A DNA stretch of 56,645 nt from the NCBI GenBank assembly GCA_004562975.1, contig SFQP01000004.1, forward strand, positions 1-56,645, given 5' to 3'. The stretch is from a bacterium (GTDB lineage: Bacteria; Bacteroidota; Bacteroidia; Bacteroidales; Bacteroidaceae). Made by a program: the position numbers and the translations under genes. Below, in pieces: positions 8,290 to 15,158 of this stretch (within the stretch, counting starts at the first letter, position 1; each line of letters opens with the position of its first letter). Under the pieces are notes generated by a model. The model was not told the DNA's origin, ran no database searches, and worked only from the letters and a program-made list of their open reading frames with translations.

Positions 8290-8816
8290 ATATATATATA
8301 CGTAATTTTACCTATATCAAATATGCTTCAAACCTTCATAAACTAGCTTTTCCCATTGAATATCAGCACTTTTTAATATGAATTATAGGATTGGGTAATC
8401 CTCATAAGCGTCATACGTGCCGAAAATCCAGTGCCTCAACTCACACTTCACCACATGAGTTGCTGTTTATGGCTGAAGCATATGGCCGAACTTTGAAACA
8501 GACTCGAAACATTGGTGCAGCTATCATTCATGCCGAAATATGATGGAAATCAGGCGTAAAGAAGGGCGTGATGAAGGTTTGAACCTTTTTTCCCAAAGTA
8601 TTAAACAAGTATATAAGCGTGAAATGGACGTGGAATGGCACCAACGTATGTCTTGCCGACCTCACAAGCAAGTCACACCACAAAATGCAAACATCCGCCA
8701 TTCAATAATCTGCACGTAGAGGAACGGGGTCACGTAGGCAGGCAACACGATGAACAAGTCCGGGAGTTGTTTTTTCAACTCGGGGACTTGTGAAAACTAA
8801 TCCCGGACTTGTTCAA
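8290..8816 (+). repeat. Dispersed intergenic element, copy A
   Basis: Left end TATATATATACGTAATTT, left arm with TTCAAACCTTCAT, right arm with ATGAAGGTTTGAACC (8571-8585) and right end TATATAAGCG (8610-8619). The inverted arms are roughly 80-90 nt and imperfect. After a 136-bp spacer comes the phased block: ACAAGT at 8754, AGTTGT at 8765, ACTTGT at 8786 and ACTTGT at 8807, that is steps of 11, 21 and 21 bp. Copies B and C at 31801 and 46859 have the same plan and orientation. No gene is encoded. The rest of 8211-9072 holds only a small hairpin. Confidence 0.8.
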
Positions 8817-8928
8817 CCCACAGACTTATGCTCCCCATCAGCAAGCACACACTCCCCCCCTATGCGAGGAAATGGCAATCAGCACATAGCCGGTATGACC
8901 CTGGCTGCACTTGACATTCATCCCTGCC

Positions 8929-8954
8929 ACAGAACCGTCCGCGTACGGTTCTGT
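8929..8954. other. Perfect 10-bp hairpin
   Basis: ACAGAACCGT (8929-8938) and ACGGTTCTGT (8945-8954) are perfect complements around a 6-nt loop. There is no T tract, so it is not a classical terminator. It lies between element copy A and the tRNA-Lys promoter. Confidence 0.5.
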
Positions 8955-9072
8955 AGGACAAAATTAGTGTAACTTCCACACCCAACATACCCTAAATTCC
9001 AAGCGTTGCCCTGGAATTTCATCGTAAATGACGGACAAATGACGGCTTTATGTCAAAAAGACAAAGAAAGAT

Positions 9073-9103
9073 TTGGCTGAAAAAACTAAAAGCTGTACAT
9101 TTG
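9073..9103 (+). promoter_or_regulatory. Promoter of the tRNA-Lys operon
   Basis: TTG at 9073-9075 and TACATTTG at 9096-9103 form the Bacteroidota -33/-7 pair with a 20-bp gap. The first tRNA-Lys begins 84 bp downstream. Confidence 0.75.
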
Positions 9104-9187
9104 CACTCGCAAAACGAGAAAGCCTCAATCGAACCAAGAACAAAGTTCTTTGTTAGAATGTTTTCAGGCATTTTCACGCGATGCAAT

Positions 9188-9260
9188 GCACTCTTAGCTC
9201 AGTTGGTAGAGCAACTGACTCTTAATCAGTGGGTCCAGGGTTCGAACCCCTGAGAGTGTA
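9188..9260 (+). tRNA. tRNA-Lys(CTT), copy 1 of 3
   Basis: A 73-nt cloverleaf: acceptor GCACTCT/AGAGTGT with a G-U first pair, D-stem GCTC/GAGC, anticodon stem ACTGA/TCAGT around CTCTTAA (anticodon CTT) and T-arm CAGGG-TTCGAAC-CCCTG. The CCA end is not encoded. Confidence 0.95.
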
Positions 9261-9279
9261 CTAACATCCCAAATATCAA

Positions 9280-9352
9280 GCACTCTTAGCTCAGTTGGTA
9301 GAGCAACTGACTCTTAATCAGTGGGTCCAGGGTTCGAACCCCTGAGAGTGTA
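9280..9352 (+). tRNA. tRNA-Lys(CTT), copy 2 of 3
   Basis: Identical to the copy at 9188 and exactly 92 bp downstream. The spacer is a slightly varied 19-nt sequence. CCA is not encoded. Confidence 0.95.
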
Positions 9353-9371
9353 CTAACATTTCAAGCATCAA

Positions 9372-9444
9372 GCACTCTTAGCTCAGTTGGTAGAGCAACT
9401 GACTCTTAATCAGTGGGTCCAGGGTTCGAACCCCTGAGAGTGTA
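9372..9444 (+). tRNA. tRNA-Lys(CTT), copy 3 of 3
   Basis: Identical to the previous two and again at a 92-bp step. A strong terminator begins 7 nt after its end. Confidence 0.95.
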
Positions 9445-9450
9445 CAGCGG

Positions 9451-9492
9451 ATACAGGAAGATGACCGTCCAGCATCTTCCTGTATTTCTTTT
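9451..9492 (+). terminator. Terminator of the tRNA-Lys operon
   Basis: ATACAGGAAGATG (9451-9463) pairs perfectly with CATCTTCCTGTAT (9473-9485) around a short loop and is followed by TTCTTTT. Confidence 0.85.
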
Positions 9493-9665
9493 GACAACAG
9501 TTGGCCCTCAGTCTCTACGGCCAACTTATGAGAATTGGAACGGGCAATCATATACAGGCATTAAAATTCATTGGGTGAATCGGATATTTTCCGCGATAAA
9601 ATTCTGCCCAAATCGCGACAATCCCTTCAGCAAAACAGTTTTTTTGAAAAAAGTGCTCTAAAAAT

Positions 9666-9696
9666 TTGGTAGAAACAAACAAACGACCTACCTTTG
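9666..9696 (+). promoter_or_regulatory. Promoter of tRNA-Met
   Basis: TTG at 9666-9668 and TACCTTTG at 9689-9696 with a 20-bp gap. The tRNA starts 44 bp downstream. Confidence 0.75.
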
Positions 9697-9739
9697 CACT
9701 CGCAAACAAGAGCTAAGGGTTTTACCCAAAGCCTTAGAA

Positions 9740-9812
9740 CGCGGAGTGGAGCAGTTGGTAGCTCGCCAGGCTCATAACCTGGAGGTCGTTCGTTCGAGTC
9801 GAGCCTCCGCAA
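9740..9812 (+). tRNA. tRNA-Met(CAT), probably the initiator
   Basis: Acceptor CGCGGAG/CTCCGCA leaves a C1-A72 mismatch, which is the mark of bacterial initiator tRNA. The D-stem is GAGC/GCTC and the anticodon arm CCAGG-CTCATAA-CCTGG gives anticodon CAT. Only two of the three classic anticodon-stem G-C pairs are present (the third is A-T), so the initiator call rests mainly on C1-A72. CCA is not encoded. Confidence 0.85.
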
Positions 9813-9867
9813 CTAACAAAAGGCAAATGTGGAGTACAATCGCAGTAATGCGGCTGTACTCCTTTGC

Positions 9868-10366
9868 TTTTCCCCGCCATTTAAAAAAATGGACTATCAG
9901 AGTCAATGAGGAAGAGGCTGAGCAGCGTTTCGGCACTTACTTCCTGCGCACCAACGTCAGTGCGCTTGACGAGCGTTCTGCCTGGAAATACTACAATCTT
10001 ATTCGTGAAATTGAGACGAGCAACCGCCAACTGTAGACGGACCTTGAACTGCGCCCCATATACCACCAGAGCGACCCGAACTCGGACGCACACCTCTTCT
10101 TCGGTCTGCTGGCCTATTGGATAGTCAACACCATCCGCTACAAACTCAAGCAGCACAGCATTACCCACTACAGGACAGAGATATAGCGTATCCTCTCCAC
10201 GCAGAAGGCCATCACCACTGAGGCCGACAACGCTTTGGGCGAACGGGTGGAAATGCGTCTATGCTCCGAACCTACAGATAGCGCAGCCGAACTATACCGC
10301 GCCCTCTCTTACAACCCGAGGCCCTTCAGACGTTATCACATTCATGTATCCGATCCTCCTCCCTAA
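9868..10366 (+). pseudogene. Decayed IS4/IS1634-type transposase, C-terminal fragment
   Basis: One reading frame from just after tRNA-Met to TAA at 10364 encodes a transposase C-terminus: 'RFGTYFLRTNVSALDERSAWKYYNLIREIE', then 'LELRPIYHQSDPNSDAHLFFGLLAYWIVNTIRYKLKQ', then 'RILSTQKAITTEADNALGERVEMRLCSEP'. This matches the region around the third catalytic acidic residue of IS4-superfamily (IS1634-like) enzymes. Two in-frame TAG codons, at 10034-10036 and 10186-10188, interrupt it, and the N-terminal two thirds and the element ends are missing. It abuts the 3' end of a tRNA gene, a typical landing place for mobile DNA. Confidence 0.8.
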
Positions 10367-10393
10367 AAATATGTAGTACCCACGCGGTTTTTT

Positions 10394-10579
10394 TCAAAAC
10401 GCAACTACGTGATAGGCAAAATAATATCGGCCGATAAGCGTTGAAGTTAGGTTAAATGCTTGCAGATGTGGAACGATAAGCCGAGCTATGGCTTTATTTG
10501 TATTCCCAACCTCCTCTATCGGAAAGTCATGTGTATGACTCCAAGCCTCTCTTGTATCTATTTTCGTTTTGCTCCTCAT
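10394..10579 (-). CDS. Possible short or truncated protein, unknown
   Basis: A 61-residue frame starts at ATG 10579 with a purine-rich AAAGAAG just upstream. It reads 'TREAWSHTHDFPIEEVGNTNKAIARLIVPHLQAF', which looks protein-like and resembles the start of small Bacteroidales hypotheticals of mobile DNA; the tail after that looks random, so it may be a truncated remnant. It sits downstream of a terminator on the same strand and near the transposase fragment. Weak call. Confidence 0.25.
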   Translation of the reverse strand: MRSKTKIDTREAWSHTHDFPIEEVGNTNKAIARLIVPHLQAFNLTSTLIGRYYFAYHVVAF

Positions 10580-10615
10580 AGCTTCTTTGTTTAGCTCTTT
10601 TGGACGCAAAACAAC

Positions 10616-10650
10616 AAAGGAGGTGTGCCAAATACAGGCGCACCTCCAAA
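10616..10650 (-). terminator. Terminator of the HAD-nuclease pair (minus strand)
   Basis: On the minus strand GGAGGTGCGCC and GGCACACCTCC pair (one G-U) around a 7-nt loop and are followed by TTTGTTGTTTT. It lies 48 bp after the stop codon of the nuclease gene. Confidence 0.75.
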
Positions 10651-10697
10651 GAAAATATTTATTAAGATTACTTCCTTTTCGCTGAATATTTCCATTC

Positions 10698-11681
10698 TTA
10701 ATATGTATAGCGTGATTCAAGATAGTCTACCCAGTCTTGGTGTTCCTTGTCGTTGAAAGTGTTTCTGATAAGTTGAAACAATTCTTCAAACGTCATGGCT
10801 ATCCAAGTCTCTTTGCCATCTGCTGACAGATATCTCATGTACTTGGCACATGCGCCATTTTCTCCGTGGAAATGTGTATTGCCAGATGGATACAGATGCA
10901 TTGAAAGAAAATTGGTAATATCGCCTTTTTGTACCATTGAAGCTCCTAGAAGGTGATTTCTCCATATTTGTCGAAGGTCATTTTTAACCAATGGCGACCA
11001 GTCGGCACCATCGTTCCCGTTGTCTGCTTCGGGGGTGAAATAATTTGATTCTTTCATTACCTTCCAATACAGATGTTTTTTGTGTTCTAAAATGGATTCT
11101 TTCTTCTCTTTTTCTCCGGGGCGATAGCCTTCTTCTGTATATTTCACTTCAATACCAATACCTCCCATCTGTCCATCTTCTGCAATATATTCAATATAGG
11201 TGTCAAACGATGTTCCGTCGCCAAGATAGTTGTTCCGGTCGGTTGGAGCATATTCTATCTTTATATTGGTAATCTTGTCTATCAAGGGTTTCGAAGCCGA
11301 TGCTTTTCTAATGATTTCATTAAAAATCATTTTTGCATGCTCCTTGGATTCATCTGTCATCGACATTGGATAGAAGATGTTCCAAGGAATATGTTCACTT
11401 CGAAGGGTATGGGTCATCATCATACCTGAATGAGAATATAATCCAGCTTGTTTCAGCCGTTGTATTTCCTGAAGAATCTGCGCGCGGTATTTCTCGTAAA
11501 ATATGATACCACTCTTTGCGTCTACCCATTTTAATAGGCAATCAATGCGGAAATCAACAGGTTCTTTATATCCTTTGGGTTTGCGTTTTATTGTTGCAAA
11601 CTCTTTTATATTGTGATTGTCTTCAAAATAGCGAGCTTGCTTGTTTCGTGCGATACGCTTAAAAGAATGTTTGTTAGTCAT
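10698..11681 (-). CDS. Putative PD-(D/E)XK restriction-type endonuclease (PGN_0703-like)
   Basis: The product is 327 residues. The nuclease core is seen as 'GTSFDTYIEYI' (Asp160) followed by 'GIGIEVKY' (Glu178, Lys180), the D-(18)-ExK arrangement of PD-(D/E)XK enzymes. The N-terminal 'FEDNHNIKEFATIKRKPKGYKEPVDFRID' and the later 'LRQIWRNHLLGASM' resemble the PGN_0703 family of orphan putative restriction endonucleases. No methyltransferase or specificity gene is next to it. It follows a HAD gene on the same strand with a 78-bp gap and ends at a strong terminator. Base composition is visibly more AT-rich than the housekeeping genes, which suggests transfer. Likely a defence gene, by inference. 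Confidence 0.7.
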   Translation of the reverse strand: MTNKHSFKRIARNKQARYFEDNHNIKEFATIKRKPKGYKEPVDFRIDCLLKWVDAKSGIIFYEKYRAQILQEIQRLKQAGLYSHSGMMMTHTLRSEHIPWNIFYPMSMTDESKEHAKMIFNEIIRKASASKPLIDKITNIKIEYAPTDRNNYLGDGTSFDTYIEYIAEDGQMGGIGIEVKYTEEGYRPGEKEKKESILEHKKHLYWKVMKESNYFTPEADNGNDGADWSPLVKNDLRQIWRNHLLGASMVQKGDITNFLSMHLYPSGNTHFHGENGACAKYMRYLSADGKETWIAMTFEELFQLIRNTFNDKEHQDWVDYLESRYTY

Positions 11682-11759
11682 GATTGGTCTTCCATTATTA
11701 AATAGTTATTTCTGCGTCTTTACAAATTCGCTCTGTTGAAATGTAATGTAGTTACGGTG

Positions 11760-12272
11760 TTATCCGTTAAACATTTTGATGACTCTATCGGCCAGTTCGG
11801 GTGTGATGCCATCATAAGGATTGGTAAGGATGAAGTGGGGTGTCTGAGATTCAAGGCATACATACTCATCATCGATTATGACATAGTTAACGTCATTCTT
11901 TGTGTTGTCTGCCAACCATGATGCTATTTCCATTCCCTTACAATGTCCCTTAGCGGGGTCTATGTCATCAAGATTTGCTGAGAGTAGCCAATTATCGCTT
12001 ATTGACGAATCTGTGATGTCGATTAGGTTGCCGGGCAAATCTCTTTCCTTCCACATTTCACGCATAGCTGCAAGACCGAGATATTTCCACGATGATTCTA
12101 TCACTATGTCGGCCTTGGTGACATCAATGATTCGTTTCAGTTGCCGTACAGCCTCTGGGTCAAAGAGTGCACCATGTTTGTCTTGCCAGGGCTTTCTCTC
12201 ATACATAAGGTAGTTCTGATAGTGCTCAGTATTCAGCACACCATCAAAGTCAAGGAAAATTATCTTCTTCAT
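11760..12272 (-). CDS. HAD-superfamily protein of the Swiss-Army-knife RNA-repair-associated type
   Basis: The product is 170 residues. 'IIFLDFDGVLN' (Asp8, Asp10) is HAD motif I, 'IVIESSWKY' is motif II-like and 'NYVIIDDEYVCL' is the motif IV acidic pair. The short form with 'DFDGVLNTEHY' and 'SSWKYLG' matches HAD domains found with RNA-repair and defence proteins rather than metabolic phosphatases. The family is expected to hydrolyse phosphate from a nucleic acid or nucleotide end. It is the first gene of a two-gene minus-strand unit with the nuclease downstream. AT-rich like its partner. Confidence 0.75.
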   Translation of the reverse strand: MKKIIFLDFDGVLNTEHYQNYLMYERKPWQDKHGALFDPEAVRQLKRIIDVTKADIVIESSWKYLGLAAMREMWKERDLPGNLIDITDSSISDNWLLSANLDDIDPAKGHCKGMEIASWLADNTKNDVNYVIIDDEYVCLESQTPHFILTNPYDGITPELADRVIKMFNG

Positions 12273-12292
12273 GATATGGTATCAATACAATA

Positions 12293-12369
12293 CTGAGTCA
12301 ACCAGCAAATGCAACATTACGAAATATTTTTGAAAAAGACTTCCGCTGGTGTTGAGAAATTGAGTTTTT
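12293..12369 (+). repeat. 77-bp repeat, copy 2
   Basis: Inverted partner of 19-95 (61 of 77 identical). A further TAGAGTCAACAAG lies just beyond it at 12380-12392, as if another unit began there. It occupies the upstream region of the minus-strand HAD gene, so it may carry its promoter. Confidence 0.65.
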
Positions 12370-12434
12370 ATAGAGTCTATAGAGTCAACAAGAACATTTT
12401 TACATGGAAATTCAAAAAAACGACGCAAAACATT

Positions 12435-12463
12435 TTGTGGAATAAAAACTATTCGTACCTTTG
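12435..12463 (+). promoter_or_regulatory. Promoter of the Gly-Leu-Leu-Gly tRNA operon
   Basis: TTG at 12435-12437 and TACCTTTG at 12456-12463 with an 18-bp gap. The first tRNA-like gene begins 44 bp downstream, as for tRNA-Met. Confidence 0.7.
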
Positions 12464-12506
12464 CACCGCGTTTGAGAGAAAACGCTACTGCTAAGCGGTA
12501 AATCAC

Positions 12507-12576
12507 GCGGAAATAGCTCAGTTGGTAGAGCACAACCTTGCCATTGGGGTCGCGAGTTCGAGTCTCGTTTTCCGCT
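12507..12576 (+). pseudogene. tRNA-Gly(GCC) with a 3-nt deletion in the anticodon stem
   Basis: The segment is identical to the intact tRNA-Gly at 12826-12898 except that three bases (AGG) are missing right after the anticodon GCC. The 3' half of the anticodon stem (GGTTG) is therefore destroyed and only three pairs with an enlarged loop remain possible. Acceptor, D and T arms are intact. It is probably non-functional unless the deletion is a sequence error. Confidence 0.8.
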
Positions 12577-12606
12577 CACTTATTGGAAACAAGCTGATAG
12601 AGAAAA

Positions 12607-12689
12607 GCCCAGGTGGCGGAATGGTAGACGCGCTAGTTTCAGGTACTAGTGTCAGCAATGACGTGCAGGTTCGAGTCCTGTTCTGGGCA
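12607..12689 (+). tRNA. tRNA-Leu(CAG)
   Basis: An 83-nt class II tRNA: acceptor GCCCAGG/TCTGGGC, anticodon arm CTAGT-TTCAGGT-ACTAG with anticodon CAG, a long variable arm and T-arm CAGGT-TCGAGTC-CTG. Discriminator A; CCA is not encoded. Confidence 0.92.
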
Positions 12690-12733
12690 CTTCAATAGAA
12701 CTTTATACTCTAATTCAGCTTGGCTGTATGTTT

Positions 12734-12817
12734 GGAGAGGTGGCGGAATTGGTAGACGCGCTACTTTGAGGGGGTAGTGTCAATTGCGACGTGGGAGTTC
12801 GAGTCTCCTCCTCTTCA
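12734..12817 (+). tRNA. tRNA-Leu(GAG)
   Basis: An 84-nt class II tRNA: acceptor GGAGAGG/CCTCTTC, anticodon loop TTGAGGG giving GAG, a long variable arm and T-arm GGGAG-TTCGAGT-CTCCT. CCA is not encoded. Confidence 0.92.
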
Positions 12818-12825
12818 CATTACAC

Positions 12826-12898
12826 GCGGAAATAGCTCAGTTGGTAGAGCACAACCTTGCCAAGGTTGGGGTCGCGAGTTCGAGTCTCGTTTTCCGCT
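12826..12898 (+). tRNA. tRNA-Gly(GCC), intact copy
   Basis: A 73-nt tRNA: acceptor GCGGAAA/TTTCCGC, anticodon arm CAACC-TTGCCAA-GGTTG, T-arm GCGAG-TTCGAGT-CTCGT. It is the last gene of the operon and the full-length twin of 12507-12576. Confidence 0.95.
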
Positions 12899-12912
12899 CT
12901 CTTGTTACCCGT

Positions 12913-12954
12913 AGGCAGCTCGGCGATATTTCGCATGGCTGCCTCTTTTTTGTT
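12913..12954 (+). terminator. Terminator of the second tRNA operon
   Basis: AGGCAGC (12913-12919) pairs with GCTGCCT (12938-12944) and is followed by CTTTTTTG. It lies 14 nt after tRNA-Gly and just before the next gene. Confidence 0.8.
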
Positions 12955-12963
12955 TATATTAAA

Positions 12964-13551
12964 ATGAATATTTACGCGCGCTATTTTGACCAGGATGTTT
13001 TGGTACACGGAGTCGACGAATTGATTGACTTTCTCTCTTCGATACCGGAAATACCTATCAACGAAAGACTTGTTGATGATGTTCGTGCATACGTTGAAAG
13101 CGATATGCCTTATCCCAAACGCTATAAAATCAGACCAAGGGTTTACTTTATTTTGATTAAAACTTCGGCCGAAACGATGGAAGAATTCAAAGCTCACCGC
13201 AAGGACGAGGCAATCAATGAAGGAACTACTCCAGTGAAAAATACAGAACAGCTAATCAATAAAAAGGAAATTAAAGCTGCCCAGTTGGCAGAAGAACGTG
13301 AGGGATGGTATCTCGTAACCATGCTCTTCAAGCGCGTGATACAAATTGCAGCCACCGCCAAATTTCGATATCAGGATACAACATTCCAAGCATACATCAA
13401 GGCCAGGTCGGGAAATGAATGTTTTACCCGCATGATTGAACATCTGAAAAACCGCCCTGAAGTGGATCCGCGCAGCCAGTTCCCCTCCGCCAAAGGCACC
13501 AACTTCAATTTTGAATATGTCGGCGAAACATTGCCCAGAGCGGAAGCGTAG
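12964..13551 (+). CDS. Conserved protein of unknown function
   Basis: The product is 195 residues, soluble, with no signal peptide. It opens 'MNIYARYFDQDVLVHGVDELIDFLSSIPEIPI' and has a charged helical middle ('NKKEIKAAQLAEEREGWYLVTMLFKRVIQIAATAKFRYQDTTFQAYIKARS'). I do not recognise a named domain. The start at 12964 is chosen because a longer frame would run back through tRNA-Gly and the terminator. It ends before a perfect 18-bp stem-loop shared with the convergent rarA gene. Confidence 0.75.
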   Translation: MNIYARYFDQDVLVHGVDELIDFLSSIPEIPINERLVDDVRAYVESDMPYPKRYKIRPRVYFILIKTSAETMEEFKAHRKDEAINEGTTPVKNTEQLINKKEIKAAQLAEEREGWYLVTMLFKRVIQIAATAKFRYQDTTFQAYIKARSGNECFTRMIEHLKNRPEVDPRSQFPSAKGTNFNFEYVGETLPRAEA

Positions 13552-13613
13552 CTGAAACTACCCTACTCCGCCGAATGGCTAACAGACCGTTAACCATAGG
13601 CTTTAATATGATT

Positions 13614-13676
13614 AGACCTCAGACAAATCCGATTACCATCATCATGATGATAGGACAGCGGATTTGTCTGAGGTCT
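13614..13676. terminator. Bidirectional stem-loop between convergent genes
   Basis: AGACCTCAGACAAATCCG (13614-13631) and its perfect complement at 13659-13676 give an 18-bp stem with a 27-nt loop. The genes on both sides end here, so it can serve either transcript. Confidence 0.75.
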
Positions 13677-13732
13677 TCATGTTCCCCATGAACGGGAGTG
13701 GCAGCTCAAAACGGCTGCGGCAAATGTGAGAA

Positions 13733-15004
13733 TCAACGTGGACGGTTGGGCCAGAAAGCATTCATGCGCTCCTTGGATTTGTTTTCAGCCGGATTGTTGC
13801 ATGGTTGCCAAAAGCAATGATTGGCCAAATGGTCGGGAAGGTATTGCTGCGGCGTGAAGTTCTGGGGATAGTCGTGGGGATAGAGATAACCGTCATGATA
13901 CCCCAAATCGGCCATGAGTTTGGTGGGCGCATTGCGCAGCGGCAGCGGGACAGGTAAATTTCCCGTTTGGCGCACTACGCCCAAAGCTTTGTCAATAGCC
14001 AAGTACGCCGAGTTGCTTTTAGGACTGGTGGCAAGATATACAGTGGCTTCGGCCAACGGGATGCGACCCTCAGGCCACCCGATTTTGGCCACTGCGTCAA
14101 AGGCCGCATTGGCCAGCAATAGGGCATTGGGATTGGCCAGCCCTATGTCCTCAGCAGCGGATATAACCAGACGGCGGGCAATGAACTTGGGATCTTCGCC
14201 ACCCTCAATCATCCGGGCCAGCCAATAGAGTGCCGCATCGGGGTCGCTCCCCCTGATGCTCTTGATGAAAGCGGAGATGATGTCGTAGTGCATCTCACCG
14301 TCCTTGTCGTATGCCAAAGGATTCTGCTGCAGACGCTCGGCAATTGTTTGGTCGTCAATGACAATAGGGCCTTCGGCGGGAGCTGCCGCCAGAACCAGAT
14401 CAAGTATGCCCAAAAGTTTGCGCGCATCGCCGCCACTATACCGCAACAGGGCATCCGTTTGAAGCAGGCTGAACTCTCGCTCTTTCAGCACCACATCCTG
14501 TGTCAACGCCCGATGGAGCAACTTCAGCAGGTCGTCTTTTTCCAGACTTTTCAACACATAAATCTGACAACGCGAAAGCAACGGGCGGATGATTTCAAAG
14601 GAGGGGTTTTCCGTAGTGGCACCAATAAGCGTAATCGCTCCTGTTTCCACAGCCGAAAGCAGTGAATCCTGTTGCGACTTGGAGAAACGGTGTATTTCGT
14701 CAATGAAGAGTATGGGACTTTGCTGGTTGAAGAAACGCCCTTTTGTGGCTCGGTCAATGACTTCGCGCACTTCCTTTACCCCACTGTTGACTGCCGAGAG
14801 CGTGTAAAAGGGCGTTTCCAACTGATGGGCAATGATTTGTGCCAACGTGGTCTTGCCCACCCCCGGAGGTCCCCATAGAATAAACGAAGTGATATGGCCG
14901 GAGTCAATCATTTGCCTGAGCACAGCTCCGGGAGCCACCAGATGTTGCTGGCCAATATATTCATTGAGCGTTGTTGGACGCAATCGTTCTGCTAATGGTT
15001 GCAT
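13733..15004 (-). CDS. rarA: Replication-associated recombination protein A (RarA/MgsA AAA+ ATPase)
   Basis: The product is 423 residues. Walker A is 'GPPGVGKTTLAQ', Walker B is 'LFIDEIHRFSKSQQDSLL', sensor 1 lies in 'ITLIGATTENPSFE' and the C-terminal tetramerisation region includes 'MHYDIISAFIKSIRGSDPDAALYWLARMIEGGEDP'. RarA works at stalled replication forks with SSB. The ATG at 15004 begins 'MQPLAERLRPTTLNEYIGQ', the normal N-terminus; the frame extending to 15112 adds unmatched residues. The ABC-F gene lies upstream on the same strand. Confidence 0.95.
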   Translation of the reverse strand: MQPLAERLRPTTLNEYIGQQHLVAPGAVLRQMIDSGHITSFILWGPPGVGKTTLAQIIAHQLETPFYTLSAVNSGVKEVREVIDRATKGRFFNQQSPILFIDEIHRFSKSQQDSLLSAVETGAITLIGATTENPSFEIIRPLLSRCQIYVLKSLEKDDLLKLLHRALTQDVVLKEREFSLLQTDALLRYSGGDARKLLGILDLVLAAAPAEGPIVIDDQTIAERLQQNPLAYDKDGEMHYDIISAFIKSIRGSDPDAALYWLARMIEGGEDPKFIARRLVISAAEDIGLANPNALLLANAAFDAVAKIGWPEGRIPLAEATVYLATSPKSNSAYLAIDKALGVVRQTGNLPVPLPLRNAPTKLMADLGYHDGYLYPHDYPQNFTPQQYLPDHLANHCFWQPCNNPAENKSKERMNAFWPNRPR

Positions 15005-15158
15005 TTTGCATGATTTTGAAGTGAAATCTTCTGAAGCAAAGTATGACACTGGCAATGGACAGGTTCCCCTTTGGAAAGCCATTGTGTCAATGAATGAATG
15101 ATAACAGAGCATACACAGACTAAGGGTTGCCGGGAATGCCTGTGCGACCCTCCATATA

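Noticed and set aside
8790..8972. 60-codon plus-strand frame downstream of element copy A
   Set aside because: It begins inside the phased block, has no ribosome binding site or protein-like composition and covers the 8929 hairpin.
9788..9812. Possible integrase attachment site at the 3' end of tRNA-Met
   Set aside because: I looked for a second copy of the tRNA 3' end further on and found only the generic T-arm words shared by other tRNAs; no integrase is present.
12784..12963. N-terminal extension of the 12964 gene back through tRNA-Gly
   Set aside because: It would translate a tRNA gene and its terminator; ATG 12964 directly after the terminator is the sensible start.
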